Assembly: GCF_021129305.1 (NCBI RefSeq)
Contig: NZ_JAJOMB010000002.1
Span: 434,001 to 498,000, forward strand
Reading direction: 5' to 3'
Length of the DNA stretch: 64,000 nt
DNA from: Kineosporia babensis
GTDB taxonomy: Bacteria; Actinomycetota; Actinomycetes; Actinomycetales; Kineosporiaceae
Shown here: in pieces, positions 17,901 to 32,900 of the stretch
Numbering within the stretch: the stretch's first letter is position 1
Layout: each line of letters starts with the position of its first letter
Notes under the pieces: model-generated
What the model was told of the DNA's origin: nothing
The model's database searches: none
Seen by the model: the letters and a program-made list of their open reading frames with translations, nothing else
Program-made: the position numbers and the translations under genes

Positions 17901-20900
17901 CGACGGGACCACCCCGTCCTCAAACACTTTCGCCCTGAGTTCGTTCTCCCAGGGTTTGACCGGTGCGCTGGCCGCCGCCGGGCTGAACCGGCCGGGGCGG
18001 AGGCGGGCCGACATTCAGCCGGTCGAGGGCCAGAACTTCGACCGCTGGTGGGACCAGCAGGTTTCCCAGGCCCAGCAGTTCCTGGAGAGCCAGCCGCTGG
18101 GGGAGAGTGGATCGTTCCGGGCGGATGCCGAGAGCATCGTCCGAGCGCTGCCCACCGACGGTGGCAGCAACCGGCTGGCTCAGGAAGTCGTGCCGGTGGT
18201 CACTTCGCTGCTGATGGCGAATGCTCCGGACCCGCTGAAGAACCCGGTCGGGTACAAGGAACTCGTGGTCGGCGTCCGGGCCGGCGGGCGGGACATCGTG
18301 CGCGGGCTGGGACTGCTCCAGGCCGGTCTGCCCGGTGGTAACCCGAACTACGCCGGCACGAGTTCCGCCCCCTCGCGCGGCGGCGTCTGGGTCGGGCCCC
18401 AGCAGATCACCCCGGACCAGCTCACCCCGCAGCAGGCCGCTGCCCTGAACGGTCTGCTGAACGACGGCCAGGTGCGGATTTTCGAGGACCGCGACGAGCT
18501 GGACGAGTTCCTCGCCGGGAACACCAGGCACCTGGGCAACCTGGCGGGCGAGCACAGCCCGGGTACCTGGGTCCGGTTCATGGCCGGCGAGACCAACGTG
18601 ATCGGTGAGCGGCACGACCAGGTGACCCTGCCGGACATCCTGCGGGCGGTCTCGCGCAGCGACAACCCTGCGGACTGGCCGCCTTTCACCTACGAGTCGA
18701 TCCCGGTGGACGATCTGTCCGGCAGCCCGGCGCTGCGGCAGATGGTCGGCGCGATGTACGCGCCGTTGGCCGCCGAGTTCGGGCTGAACTCGATCACCGA
18801 TTTCCCCGACCACGGCGGCGAGTCGCTGTACCCACGTCTGGCCGAGTCGCTGTCCGGCTGGGGTCCGCTGTTCGCAGCGGGCGACCTGACCGGCCTGACC
18901 GTCGGGCCCTGGGCCGGCCGGGCCTCGGAATCGATCCGGCTGGCCCTGGCCCACGGCATCGACCTGCGCAGTGGGCAGGGCATCGCCGGCGGTGTGCCGA
19001 CCCCGGCCGAACAGCGGGTTGGCCAGGTCGTGGCCGCCAGCGGTCTGTTGACGCAGTTCGCTTTCGGTCTGCCGCGGGGCGGCACGCTGGGGGCCGGGCT
19101 GACCGCGTTCCGCAACCAGCTGGGTGCCCGGTTCGACACCGAGTTCCGGCCTCAGATGAACGCTTTCGTCAGCTCCTACCTGGATCTGATGCACGAGCGG
19201 GCACTGAACGACCCGAGGCTCCCGGAGGACATGCGGGAGGATCTGGCCGGTCACACCGACCAGCAGATCCTGTTCCAGCACTGGCGTGACCTCTCGATGG
19301 CCGAGATCACCGGTGACGCGATCGGGCGGGGTGTGCCGTTCGTTGGGATGGGTCAGGACCACGCCCGATTCATCGACGAGGACTACGGTCACCTCGGCGC
19401 CTACGTGTACCAGATGGCCGGCGACGACCTGGCCCAGTTCGAGGCGGTCACCCAGGACCACCGCAACCAGCTGGGCCCGGCCGAGAACGCCGGCCCGTTC
19501 CCGGACTCCGGTTTCTGGACCGGGCACTTCGGCCCGGAACTGACCGGCGCGCTGCGGACCGCCGGGCTGGGCGACGGGCGCCTGCGCGATCCCTCCGGCC
19601 GCACCGACCAGGGCTTCCAATTCGACCACTGGTACCGGGACACCGAGCAGCGGGCGGCCGAGTTCCTGGCCTCCAGGCCGGATGCCGAGGTCACCCCGTT
19701 CCGGGTGCTGGCTACGCAGGTTGCCCGAACGATCCCGACCACCGCGCCGAACCAGGTTGCCGACCGGGTGCTTCCGGTCTTGACCGCGGTGATGATGGCG
19801 ACGCCGCCGTCGGCGGAGCTGGCCGGGCGGCTGAGCTGGCTGGGCAGCGAGATCGCGCGTGGGCTGGGGATCCGCTCGGGCGGGCTGCCCGGTGGCAACC
19901 TGAGTTATGCCACCGGTCCGCTGCCGACGGCCGACTCCTTGATGGTTCCGGAACCCTCGGTGGCCAGCAATCTTTCGGACAGTCCGGTGGTTGCCGGGCT
20001 CAGCGACGTGGCCACCCTGCTCGACGACAGCCCGGAGACGTTCGAGGCGGCTCGCCGGGACTGGTTGCGGGACCGATCGGAGCAGGCCAACCAGATCCTC
20101 GGCGACCTGCCGCCGGCCCAGCGCGGCGAACTGCTCGACACAGCGAACGCGGTGGTCGGCCGGGCCAGCGGGTACCACTCCGGTCTGCGCACCAGCAACG
20201 ACCCGGACGCCGGGCTGCTGCGCCAGCAGGTGGTGCCGATCGCGGCGGCGCTGCTGAGCGACGCCGGGCAGGTGGCCGACCGAGGGCTGGCCGGGCTGAC
20301 CGCAGACACGGTCCAGACCGCCGAGGCGACCATCAGCGACCTGGTGAACAGCCTGGATCTGCAGCGCACACGTCAGCGCGGCGGTCTCACCGGTGGTGAG
20401 GTCGAGAGCGGCGTGATGCTGGGCAAGCGGGTCGAGAAGGGCGACACCCGGCCCTGGACCGCGGAGAAGGTCGGCGAGCTGCCCGGCACCGGGGTCACGT
20501 TCAAGCTGGACAAACGGCCGTTCGCGGTCGGCATCGACGGGGTGGTGTACCCGTCGCGGGCCACCGCGGCCGCTTACACCAATGCCGAGCCGACCGAGAC
20601 CTACACCGGTTACATCATCGAGGCGGTCTACGGCCCGGCCGCCGGGGTCCGGCAGGAAGCCGGCCTGGCCCCGGACGTCTGGACCCAGCACGACAACACC
20701 AAGGCATCGCTGTCCTGGCTGAAGGAGGCCGGCCGGCAGGGGCTGACCCTGGAGCAGGCGCTGAAGCCAGCCGATCCGGAGCAGGTCTGGCGCTGGGCGG
20801 CGAACGAGCCGCCGTACCGGGCGGAGGCGACCGACGCGGTTGCCCAGGCCCTGGTCGACGGCACCGCCAAGGTCACCGACGGTTTCGGGACCGAGGCCCT

Positions 20901-23900
20901 GGAATACCCCGAGAACGCCTACCAGAACGACTTCTTCCCGCAGTTCAGCCAGGGCGTGCCGGGTGCCGGTATCAGCACCCTGCTGAACGACTTCGCGAAC
21001 AACGCCGAGGGCAACGAGACCGCGGCCCGGGCCCGGGACCTGGTCACACTGGGCAACCGGTTCGCCGACGAGATCGTCGACCACTTCGTCGACGCTGTGG
21101 CCGGGCGGCAGGTCAGCCCGCAGGAGCGAGCCTGGCTGGGCAGCTTCGCCGAGAGCCGGCACCTGCACGGCGTGATGGTCACCGCCTACACCCACGCCGT
21201 GGCCACGGTCGAGACCATGCGCCCGGACAACGGGGACCGGATCGGCAAGAACGCCGTGCTGGCGCTGAACCGGCACGACCTGATCGACACCGTCGAGGGC
21301 CTGCCGCCGCTGGTCCGGCAGTGGGTCGGGGCGAACGCGGGCCGGCTGACCGATGCGGTGGGCCGGTTCGCCTTCCAGCAGGACCCGGCCTTCGTCAAGG
21401 ACCTGCGCAATCACGGTGACGACTGGCTCAAGATCACCCAGCAGGACAAGGGCCGCAACTACAGCCCGCGCCGGCTGCTGGTCTCGGCGTTCACCGGCAA
21501 CCGCGACCGTTCGGTCGCCAACACGACCGCGTTCGGCCTGATGACCAGCGTGAAGATCGAGTCCACGGCCCCCGGGCAACCGCTGCTGTACGTGTACGAG
21601 TCGCGCTTCAACGACGCGATGATCTTCTCCAAGATCGGCGAGCGGCCGACCCCGATGCAGGGCATCGACGAGATCGACCATCCGCTGACCCGGGTGCAGC
21701 AGGCCGGGCAGCACGCCTTCGACGTCGCCGAGCAGGCGCAGGCCCTGAGCGACCGGCACGGCGGGATCCGGGCCGCGGCCCGAGGACTGCCCGAGAGCCC
21801 GTCCCGGGCCCTGCCCGAGGACCTGCTGCAGGCGATCACCGACGAACTGTCCCGGGTGAACCCGCGCGGCGAGCCGGTCTCCCGGGAGCGGGCGCTGGCC
21901 GCCTACGAGCAGTGGCGGACCCAGGGCCGGGAGCTCCCGGGCACCTCGGACGCGCTGGCCCACGAGGTCGCCCAGGCCACCCGGTTCGGGCTGGGTGACC
22001 CCGAGAGCCTGCGCACCTGGCTGCAGGACATCGGCCCGGACCTGACTCAGGCGCTGGAGGCAGCTGGGCTGGGCAACGGCCAGCTGCGTGACGCCCAGGG
22101 CAAGACCGCCAAGGGCTTCCGGTTCGACAACTGGTTCGCCGATGCCGAGCGCCGGGCGAGCGAGTACCGGGCGCAGCGGCGCGGCGACGTGGCCCAGTAC
22201 GAGCGGGCGGCCCAGCAGCTGGCCCACCGGATTCCGACCACCGCGCCCAACACGGTTGCCCGGCGGGTGGTCCCGGTGCTCACCGCGGTGATGATGGCCA
22301 CCCCGCCCTCGGCCGACCTGGCCCGGGACATGACCTGGCTGGGCACCGAGATCGTGCGCGGTCTGGGCATCCGCTCGGGTGGTCTGGCCGGTGGGAACCC
22401 GAACTTCGCATCGTCCTCCCAGGCGCCTGCTCAGGACAACCAGTCGAGCCAGGACAACGGCTCGGGTCTGGAACGCCCGGCCCCCGCGCAGCACCGGCGG
22501 CCAGACGCAATTCCCCCGCGAGCCGTGCAGCGCGAGCTCAGCGAGACCTTCGGGATCCGCAACGAACCGCTCAATCGCTGGCAGCAGGCCTACGCCGCGC
22601 CGTTCCAGCGGCTGCGCGAGCTCGGCGCCACCGACCGGGCCGGGGCCGAGCAGCTGGCCCTGCGGGTCGGTGCCCGGCGCGAGAACCTGCTCAACGACGC
22701 CATTCTGGCCGCCCACTTCTACCCCGACGGCTTCGGCCTGGCCCAGCTCGGCGGGATGGAGCGGCTGCGCAACCTGGTGCCCGACCTGCGTTCGTCGCAG
22801 CCACCGGCCCCTGGCTACCGCGGTCAGGTGGACCCGCGCCGGCTCACCGATCTGGCCGAGTACCTCAGCCCCGGCGGGGACCGGACGCCCGAGCAGAAGG
22901 TGCGCGAGCTGGCCCTGGTGGCCGGCACCCAGGCCCGGACCACCGTGGAGTCCCTGCTGCAGGGACTGGTGGCGCAGCCGGAACGTCTTTCGCTGCAGCG
23001 CTCCTTCGAGTTCTCCCAGCTGCCGCTGCGGGTGGCCGAGGCCGAGCGGGCCCTGGCCCTGCTGCCGGACGGGCCGACCGCCGACGGGACGAACCGCCAG
23101 GTCCGGCGCCAGCAGTTGCAGGATGCCCTGGACCACGCCCGGGAGCTGACCGAGGCTCCGGCCAGCCCGCGCGGGCTGCAGCGTTCCCGCGAGGCGATCA
23201 GCGCGGTCGAGATCGAGCTGTCCGCGCTGTACCGGGACGCCTACACCGCGGTTCAGCGGCGCGTCCAGCAGAACGCCGACCAGCTGTCCCGGCAGGTGCA
23301 GGAGGTCTACGGCCCGCCCGGCACGCAGCACCGCACCGCGCCCGGCCCGTTCACCCAGACCCAGCTGAGCAGCCACCGGGAGCAGCTGCACCAGGTCCAG
23401 CAGGACCTGAACGACCTCACCACCCGGCTGGCCCACCAGGACGGCCCGGACTCTGCGCTGCTGGACCGGCTGAGCGTGCTCGACGAGCGCCTCGACAAGC
23501 TGGCCGACGACTACGCCACCACGCACTATCCGCAAGCGGACTCCGCTTCCCAGGACACCGCGTCCACCATTGGCGGGCTACCCGAGCACCCCCGTGGGCC
23601 GGCCGAGAACGCCAACGACACCGTGCCCAGGCCGGACCGGCGGCTGCCGGGCCGGGTGATCATCGACTCGCGGGCCGGAAAACGCCTTCCCTGGGGCGAG
23701 TTCGGCCACGTGGTCGAGGTCGGCGACGCCACGATGCGCTCGTTCGACGCGATCGCCGACCGGGCCGTGAACCGGCTCGGGGCGGGGGTGCCGGCTGCGG
23801 TGGTGGCCGCGATCCGGTCTGAGGTCCCGAAGCTGGCGCTGATCAACCAGACTCCGGAACCGGCCCAGGTGCGGGCCAACCAGCCGCTGGAAGACGGCTA

Positions 23901-26900
23901 CCAGGACCAGGTCTCGTACTTCGCGCCGTCCCGGCGGCTGGCCGACCCGCGGGGCATCGACCTCGGCAACGGCTACCGGCTGCACCTCGACCTGGGAGCG
24001 CTGCACGAGCCAGGCAGTACCACGTACCACACCCCGCAGGAACGACAGCGGCTGCGGCTGGGGCAGCGCTCCACCCAGTCGATCGACATCAGCCAGTACC
24101 AGAACCCGGGCCTGTTCAAGGACGCCTACCAGGCCAAGTCCGGCAGCGTGAACATCGGGTTCGACTTCACCCTGCCGCAGACCGCCGGCTTCGGTTTCGG
24201 CGGGAAGGCCGGGGTGCGTGGCCAGAACCTGCTGGGCGAGTACGTCGGCGGGGTGCTGACCGCCGACCCGAACGCGGTGCACAACCAGTTCGCCTACTTC
24301 AGCACCACCGCCGACGGCGAGAACGGCAGCGGCTGGCGGCTGACCCGCACCGCGGCGGACGGCACCGTCCAGACCGTGGCCCGGGCGCCGGAGGAGGTGC
24401 TGCTGGCCTTCCCCGACCACGAGTCACCCGAGGTCGAGGCCGGCGCCGCGGACGGGGCAGACCCGAAGCCGGGTCCCGACCGGCTCGGCGAGCCGATCCG
24501 GCTCCCGGAGAACGCCAGTACCGCCCAGCGCGACGCCTTCCACGACGTCACCTGGCGGGTCTTCACCACGGACGAGTCGATCTCGGCGGACGACGCGGGC
24601 ACCGGCCGGGCCGGCGACCCGGTGCAGCAGCTGAACGACCGTTTCACCGCGGCCGGTGAGGACTTCCGGCGCGAGGTTGACAACCTCTTCGACGACAGCT
24701 CGCTGTTCCGGCACCGGATGGACATCTTCGGCTCCGGGTACCTGACCCCGACGATCCCGACCGATGCCGAGGGCGGCTGGGCTGGTCTGCGGCTGACCGG
24801 CCGGGTGACCTCGGTGCAGCCGGTCGACTCCAGCACCGTTCCGCTGCAGCAGGACACCCGGCACCTGTTCTGGGGTGGCGAGACCCGGAGCGTCAGCAGC
24901 GCGCTGACCGGAAGCGCCCGGATGGGTGGGCACTTCCCGAAGATCCTGCCGGAGCGGCAGCCGGTCTCGATCGGGCTGGCGCCCTCGGGCGGCGGCCAGG
25001 TGATGCGCACCCGGGAGGAGAACGCCTCGATCGGGGCCGGGGACTGGCGTTTCCGCAACTTCGAGGCCGCCACCCGGACCTACCGGATGGACGTCGACCT
25101 GGTCACCGACGTGCGCACCGACGCCGCGGGGGCCCGGGAACCGATAACCACCAAGGTCACTCGTTACATCCGGCTCAGCGAGCAGGAGGCCGCGCGGTTC
25201 GAGGCGGAGCTGAAGGCCGTGCGGGACAGCACCGACGACGCCGGGGTGCGTCCCGGATCGCGACTGCCGCACGACGCGGGCGAGACCCGCGACCGCCAGC
25301 CACCGGCGTCCATCCTTTCCGGCAAGAGCCGGGGCCCGGCCGTGGTCGACGTACTGGGCAGCTACCACCAGGTGGCCAAGGACGTCACCGGGATGATCAC
25401 CGACTCGGTGCGGGACCCGAAACTGCTCGGTTCCCAGGGGCTCTCCCGGCGGGACGCGCACAACCTCGAACGCTGGGCGATGCAGTACTTCTCGGCGAAG
25501 ACGGCGCTGCCCTTCACCACCCAGCTGATCAGCCACCGGCAGGCCGGGGAGTACTACCTGGACGCTCCGGGCGGACGGCTGCGGGTCGAGGTCACGGTGG
25601 CCTCCCGTCAGGGGAAGACCTGGGTCGGCAACAAGACCGGCGCCGGCTCGATGGACCACTACCCGATCGCCTACGCCGACCTGTCGAACACCGACCGGCT
25701 GACCGGGGACCTGAACGGGACCTGGTCGGGCAGCGTGGGCACGACGCCGACGCCGGTCAGCGACACCGCGAACCCGAACAGCGGGATGAGCGAGGCCCCG
25801 GGCAGCACCGGCGTGACCGCCCGCGACCGGCTGCAGAACGAGAGCACGGCGCGGTCCGGTTCCTGGATCGCGGAGGGCTACCTGCAGGCGGGCGAGTTCC
25901 GCTCGTTCACCTTCCCGACCGGTTTCGAGCTGAACACCAAGGTCACCTTCGAACCGCGGCTGGCCTCGCTGGGGGAGGCCTCGGCCCTGACCGCCAAGCC
26001 GGTCCGGGCCGCGGTCCAGGCGCTGACCGGGGAGTCCGGGACGAGCCCGGCGGACACCGCGCAGCGGGCCTGGTACTCGGTCTCCGAGCACAAGGAGATC
26101 CCGGGCATCATCCGGTACCACGTGCCGGAGAACATGGCCCCGCCGACCACGGCGGACGGGCAGGACACCCCGAACCCGGACCTCGGCCGGGTGATCGAGG
26201 TGATCACGCCGACCATGGTGGACCGGGACGCCCCGGCCGTGCTGCCGCCCTTCGACCCGGCCGCGCTGACCGACGGCCCGGTGCCCGGCCGGCTCCGGCT
26301 GAAGCCGGACGACCTGGTGGTGGACCTGCTCGGGGTGCCCGAGATCGTGGCCGCCACCGAGCAGCTGCTGCGGGCCGGCGGCATCCCGGACGCGGACTTC
26401 GGCGCGATGCTGTCGACCTGGCTGAACCAGGACCAGCTGGCCTCCCGGCTGATCTTCAACCGCGACGTGGTCTCGGTGACCCGCTACCTGGCGCCGGGGG
26501 CGGTGAGCAACCGGCACGGCCGGGTGGTGATCACCGGCCGCCCGTACTCCGAGCAGAAGGAGGCCGGGCACGGGACGTTCCGCAAGAGCACGATGGTCGA
26601 CTCCGAGCCGGCCCTGCTCAGCCGCGACCGGGACCGGCACACCGAGACGGTCGCGGCCGGCGCGGACCAGCTGGGCACCGCGGACGGCGGGGTGGCCCTG
26701 GGTGGGTCGCGGACCGCGAAGGACAACGAGCTCAGCCGGATCGAGGCGAACGAGGCGGTCGGCGGCAACTGGCGGGACGGGGCCCGCAAGGAGCACACCC
26801 CGGTGCGCTCGGCCATGGTCTGGGACATCCAGGTCGAGACCTGGGACGCCGACCCGCTCACCGAACGCGGGGCGCAGCACGGCGGGGCCCGGCTGGCGGT

Positions 26901-29900
26901 GCTCGGTGGGCTCTCGGTGCACCGGCCGGAGACCGGGCTGCCGCAGGAGCGGCCGGCCGAGATCCCGGCCGCGATCCAGCCTTCCGAGATGCCGCTGCTG
27001 TCCAGCACCCTGATGCAGGACCCGTCCTCGGCGCTGCCGGGCACTCACAACACCGTGCTGGAAAGTGCCCGCCGCGCACTGCTGAAGGTCGATCCGGGTC
27101 TGCTCGACGTCGAGTGGCACACCGGGAACCAGCCGGGCACCGGGACGATCCGGCGCACCGGGGTACCCGCCTCGCTGAGCACCATGCTGGACGACGCCGC
27201 GCTGCTCGGGCACCGCGACACGATCGCCGGGCCGGGCCTGTTCCTGCACCAGAGCCGGGGTGTGGCCGGTGGGGTCTCGGACGTCACGCTGCAGATCCGG
27301 GCCGAGGCCCTGCGCCCGGAGGAGATCGACCCGGCCTGGGTCGAGGCCGGGCTGATCGGCGAGGACGGCAGCTACCTCTACGACCGGACCGAGGACGCCG
27401 ACCACTACCTGTACAAGCTCAACACCCAGCGGGACGCGGTCCGCGACACCCGGTTCGTCACCAGTTCCGCCTCGGTCACCGGCACCTACAGCGGCTTCGA
27501 CCCGCTGAAAGGCACTACCGGCGGTAGCCTTTCCGGTGGCCTGAGTACCAACCCGTACCACGCCGACGTGCGCCACCGTGGCCGGATCCTGCGGATCCGG
27601 GACGTGGTGCACTTCGGCGGGCCGGTGCACAGCTACACCGGCATGTACAAGATCTCGGTCACCGCGCTGCGCAACTTCGACCCCTCGCGCCCGGCGCAGG
27701 TGCTGCCGGGCCTGGGCTCGCGGTCCTCGACCTCGCCCACCGAGTCCTCGTACGTGCCCGAGACGGTCTCGATCTCCGACCAGGTGCTGCGCGCCCCGGG
27801 CCACCTGCCGGGCCGTTCCGCGGTGGCGGTGGCCAGCACCGACGCCGGCGGCGCGCGGCTCGACGTCGACCAGATCCTGCAGCGTGAGGGTCTGACCGAG
27901 CTGCCGGTCTCGCGCTCGGAGGCGCGCGACCGGGCGGTGATCGCGGCCGGGGTGAGCAAGCCCGCCCTGCGCGAGCTGCACGACAGCACAGTGCGCAACC
28001 TGGACTCCGGCTCCGGCACGGTACGCGACCTGATGACCCGCACCGGCGTGCCCCGGGAGGCGTACGCGGGGCTGACCGGTTCGGCCCAGACCCTGGCGGC
28101 CTTCCACCTGACTCTGGACGACGGGCACGTGTTCCCGCCGCTGAACCGGGGGAACGGGGTGGTCACCGACGCGCGCGGCACGTTGGAGACCACGCACCGT
28201 TTCTACAACCCGGTGCCGCAGGAGTGGATGACCGCGGCGTCGCTGGCCGAGACCGTCGGGATGCGCGAGCAGGCCGACATCAAGCTGTTCGGCGACAACG
28301 GTGCGGGCAACCTGAGCGGCACGGTGAGCACCATTGCGGGCGGAAACCCGCTGGCTTCGTTCACCTTCGGCGCCGGGGCCGGGGGCGACTACGGCAAAGA
28401 CGCGATCATGACCGTCAACGAGCGCATCCCGGTGGCGAACTCGCACCGCCGCACCGCGCCGTTCATGCGGGTCAACGCCGGTCTGCTGGCCCAGCAGCGG
28501 TTCGGGGCGATGCAGCAGAACCGGTTCGTCGCCTACTCCGGGGACGGCTCGGTCCAGACCTTCCGCCTCGACGGGGCGATGGAACTGCTGGTCGACAGCG
28601 AGGCGGTGATCGCCAAGCGGCTGCTGCACCGGGAGCTCGGCAACCCCACGGCGCACGGCCGCTACCTGCCGCTGCTGACCGACCAGGGGCCCGACCCGGC
28701 CTCGGCGGACGAGGCCGAGCGGCAGCAGTACCAGGCCGAGCAGGACCGGCTGCGGGCCGCCTACGGCCTGCCCAGCTACGGCGACTGGTACCCGCTGGAC
28801 GGCTCGTTCCAGCCCTCCTCGAACGGGGGCCCGGGGCAGGTCCGGATGACCTCGTTCCGCAACGGCGCCGTGGTGCAGGAGAGCCTGAGCGCGGACCAGC
28901 TGGCCGACCGGGTGAACCGGATGGCCGACCGTTCCAGCGCCGGCCCGGACGGCCGGCCGCGGCCGATCATCCTGATGATGGGCGGGGTCACCCCGGAGTT
29001 CGCCCAGCGCCTGGCCGAGGCCACCGGCAGCGACGTGCTGGCCACCTCCGACTCCTGGCGGCAGAGCCGGGACGAGATCCGGGCGGTCCGGCGCGGGGCC
29101 ACGGACACCGACGGCCAGCTGGTGCTGTATGCCAAGGAGCCCGGCCGCCGCCCGCAGTTCCTGGACGCGCCGGACCTGGAGACCGCGCTGACCCGGGAGG
29201 TTCCGTACTTCCTGCAGGGGGCCCGCCGGGAGGACCCGGTCGGCCTGATGGCGGTGCGCGAGCCGCTGTACCGCAACCCGCTGCCGGCCCAGGCCCAGCC
29301 GGACAACTCCGATGCGTTCACCATCGGTTCGGCCTCTGATTCCGAGAGCGGCTCGATCCGGGCCGGGCGGGCGAACCCGTCGCAGAGCGGCCCGCTGCAG
29401 ACCATCAACGAGAACGACGCCACCCCGCAGGCCTTCGCCTACGACCCGCCGGCCGATCCGCGGGCCACCCCGGCCAACCAGCGCGACCAGCACAGCGTGG
29501 ACGACACCACGGTCACCGCGTCCGAGAGCGCCCCGGTGCCGGCGGACGTCCTGCGGGGCTGGAAATCCCTGGCCCGCAGCCAGCGCGACCAGGCCGAGAA
29601 CCAGCTGTGGCTGGCCCGGATCGAGGGTGGCGACAGCCAGATCACCGCGGCCGAGAACCGGCTGAAACTGCGTAACGCCAACTACCTCTCGGCGCTGAGC
29701 GAGGGCATTGCCAACGCCCGCCGGGGCCAGGGGTCGGAGTCGGTCGGCCCGGCCCTGGCCTACAGCCAGCTGCTCAGCGACTTCCTGGACCTGCGGGCGG
29801 CGGCCCTGCAGTCGATCATCGCGAACACCGCGCCCGGGCAGCGGGCCGACGTCTACCTCGGCAGCGGCTACACCCCGGCCGAGTTCACCAGCCTGCAGGA

Positions 29901-32900
29901 GCAGTTCGCCCAGCTGCCCACCGGCCGGCACGCCGACCTGTGGCTCTTCCACCCGGTCGAGGGCGGCGCTTCGCTGCGGGACTGGCTGGACCAGAACCTG
30001 GACCCGGACTTCTCCGAACTCGGGCTCGGCCCGGACCTGACCGGGCCGGACACCCGGCTGAGCGATCTGGCCGACGCGGCCGAGGACACCGGCCTGGGCG
30101 CCTGGGCCCGCGGGCAGGTGGCGCAGGACCTGGTGGCGCCGATGCGCGAGCGCCTCGACCGGGTCACCGAGGGCCGCGACATCCTGCAGCGCAGCTTCGA
30201 CGAGCGTGACCGGATCGCCCCGCAGTTCCCCAGCACCACGCAGGTCGCGGCGGGCTGGCGCCGGGACTTCCACGGCGCAACCGCCGACTCCGCAGTGGCT
30301 TTCAGCCAGGAGCGGCTGGACCAGGCCGAGAAGCTGGTGCGGGACGGCAACGCGGCGAACCCGGACGTTCCCGCAGCCTCGCTGCAGCCCGGCCCGGACG
30401 GCACCCCGGTCCGGCTGGACGACCGCTGGCAGCTGCGCTCCGACCCGGAGGGTGGTCTGTTCCTGCAGACCTCCGGGGACGTTCAGCGGGTGCTGCCGGA
30501 AAGCCGGCCGCTGGCCGAGCAGATCGCCCGGATCACCGGGCAGCCGGTCACCGTGCTGACCGACCTGCGCGAGGGCCGGGGCGAGGGCTGGCTGCGGTTC
30601 GTCGAGGGTGAGCCGAGCCCGGAACTGGTCGATGCGCCGATCACCGCTCACCCGGTCCTGGACCGGACTAACCCGCTGCGGGTCGAGGGCTGGCAGCCGG
30701 ATCCGGCCGCGCGCGGTTTCGTGAAGAACCCGGCGGGCCCCGAGATCGCCTACGTGAACCGGCGCGGGACGATGGAGATCCCGGACGGGTCGAAGGTCTC
30801 GGTGCGTCGTGACCTGGACGCCTTCGTGGCCGCGAATCGCGAGACGCTCGGGGAGAACACCCGGTTCCTGGTCAGCGGGCTGCCCACCTACTTCGCCCAG
30901 CAGCTGGCCCAGAAGCACGATCTGGCCTTCAGTTACAGCGCGGACCGGCTGACCCAGGCGCCCGGCGACCGGCCCCTGCTGAGCGTGGCCCCGGTGGCCG
31001 GTACCGACCTGCTGAACGGCTGGCTGCAGGTCACCCCGGTGCCCGGCGCCGCCCCGCAGGTCGGGGTGAGCGGCCGGTCGGCCTACCCGGACCTGTCCTG
31101 GGAGATCACGCTCAACCAGCCCACGCTGCCGGAACGCATCGTGGTGCGCGACAGCGAGGGCGCCGAGCACCTGCTGCACGTGCGCCGGATCCCGGCCGGT
31201 CTCGAGGTCTCCGAGTACGCCGGTGGCAACCTCTCGGCCAACCACGTGGCGCCGGAGGCGGCCGCGCCGAAGATCGTGTACAGCCTGCCCGACCCGGTGC
31301 TGAACCAGGCCGCCCGGGACGCGATCAGCGATCACCCGCTGCTGTCCGGGATGGACAAGCGGCACGTGGGCAACGCCGACGTCCTGCCCGGCTACTCGAG
31401 CGCGGGCCGTCAGTCGTTCGCCGGTGGGCCCGCGATGCGCCGCTCGTCGGCCGAGGACCGGCACGGCGCGCCGAAGATCACCCGCCGGATGCGTCGCCGG
31501 GCCGAGGTGGTCGAGGTCAGCGCGTTCGGCCAGCGGCGCTGGGAACGGGAGCAGGACCGGCCCGGGCAGTGGCGCAGCGCGGTCGACGAGATGCTCCAGC
31601 TCACCCCGGGCACGGCCGACCGGGACCTGACCGACCGGCAGCGGGTGATCGCCACCCAGCTGCTGCAGAAGATCCCGGACCTGGCCCCCGGGCTGCCCGC
31701 GACCACCCGGACCACCAGCCTGCGGGACGATCTGGAGTCGCTGATCACGGCTCTGGGGCAGCGGCCGGACCCGGAGCCCAGCACCGACCACCTGCTCGAG
31801 CAGGTCGAGCTGCGCTCGGCCCTGGGCAGCCGGCTCGGCGGCTACCCGAGCAGCGCCTTCGACGCCCGGATCTTCCGGCCGGAGGGCCGGCCCACCGTGG
31901 TCGAGCTGACCTCCCGGGTGCAGTACGTGGCCGAGCAGGGAGTGAGCCAGGCCCAGGTCGACGCGCTCTGGAAGCGCGACCAGGAGACCCTGAACAAGCA
32001 CTGGAACCAGACCGGCCCGGTGCTGTTCAACGGGGAGCCGACCTACGTGCGGGTCCGGATCCTGCGCGGTGACGAGGGCCGGCCGGCGCACCGGGTGGTG
32101 AACGTCTTCCCGGAGATCGGGCTGGACGGAAGGCCGCTCGGCGAGGACGAGTTCAACGTCCGGGTGGACACCGAGGGCTGGGTGCTGCAGCACGAACGCG
32201 GCCACCATCTCGGCCAGCCGGACCGCTACGAGAACCAGCCCGTGCGCGAAGACCCCTTCGACCCGGCGGATCCGGGCGAGGAGCCGGAGCGGTCCCGGGC
32301 CGAGGTGTTCCGGGAGCGCACCCTGCGGGTGCGGGAGAGCGACACCGGCGAGCAGACCGCGCCGATCAGCCGCCCGGGCACCTTCCTGGACGCCAACGGC
32401 GCCCTGATGCGCAGCGATCCCGGCCTGCCGACCCCGCGCGACCTGATCGAGATCCTGCAGCGGGTGGCCGAGGGCGACACCGGGTCGATGGACCACGTCC
32501 GGCAGGTCGGCCGGAACTACACCGAGGTGGTGGCCCCGGCCCGGGCGCGCTACCGCCAGGCGGCCCGGGACGTGGCGGCCGGCTCGGCCACCCCGGCCCA
32601 GCGCCAGGACGCCGGGTACGCGCTGCTGGACGCCTGGAAGAACCACGGGCGGTACATCCAGCAGACCCTGGAGGAGATCAACGTCGCCTACCGGGCCGCG
32701 GCCCAGGCTGCGGACCTGAACCAGACCGGGGCTCTGGCCCGGGAGGCCGACCGGCTCGAGGCCGACCTGCTGCGGGTCGACGCGCAGATCCTGCGGACCA
32801 CGGCGCTGGGCGAGCCGGCCCAGATCACGTACAAGAAGCTCACACTGGAACGCGAGCCGTCCGGCAGCTACTCGATCAGCTACTCCGGTCCGCTGGAGCG

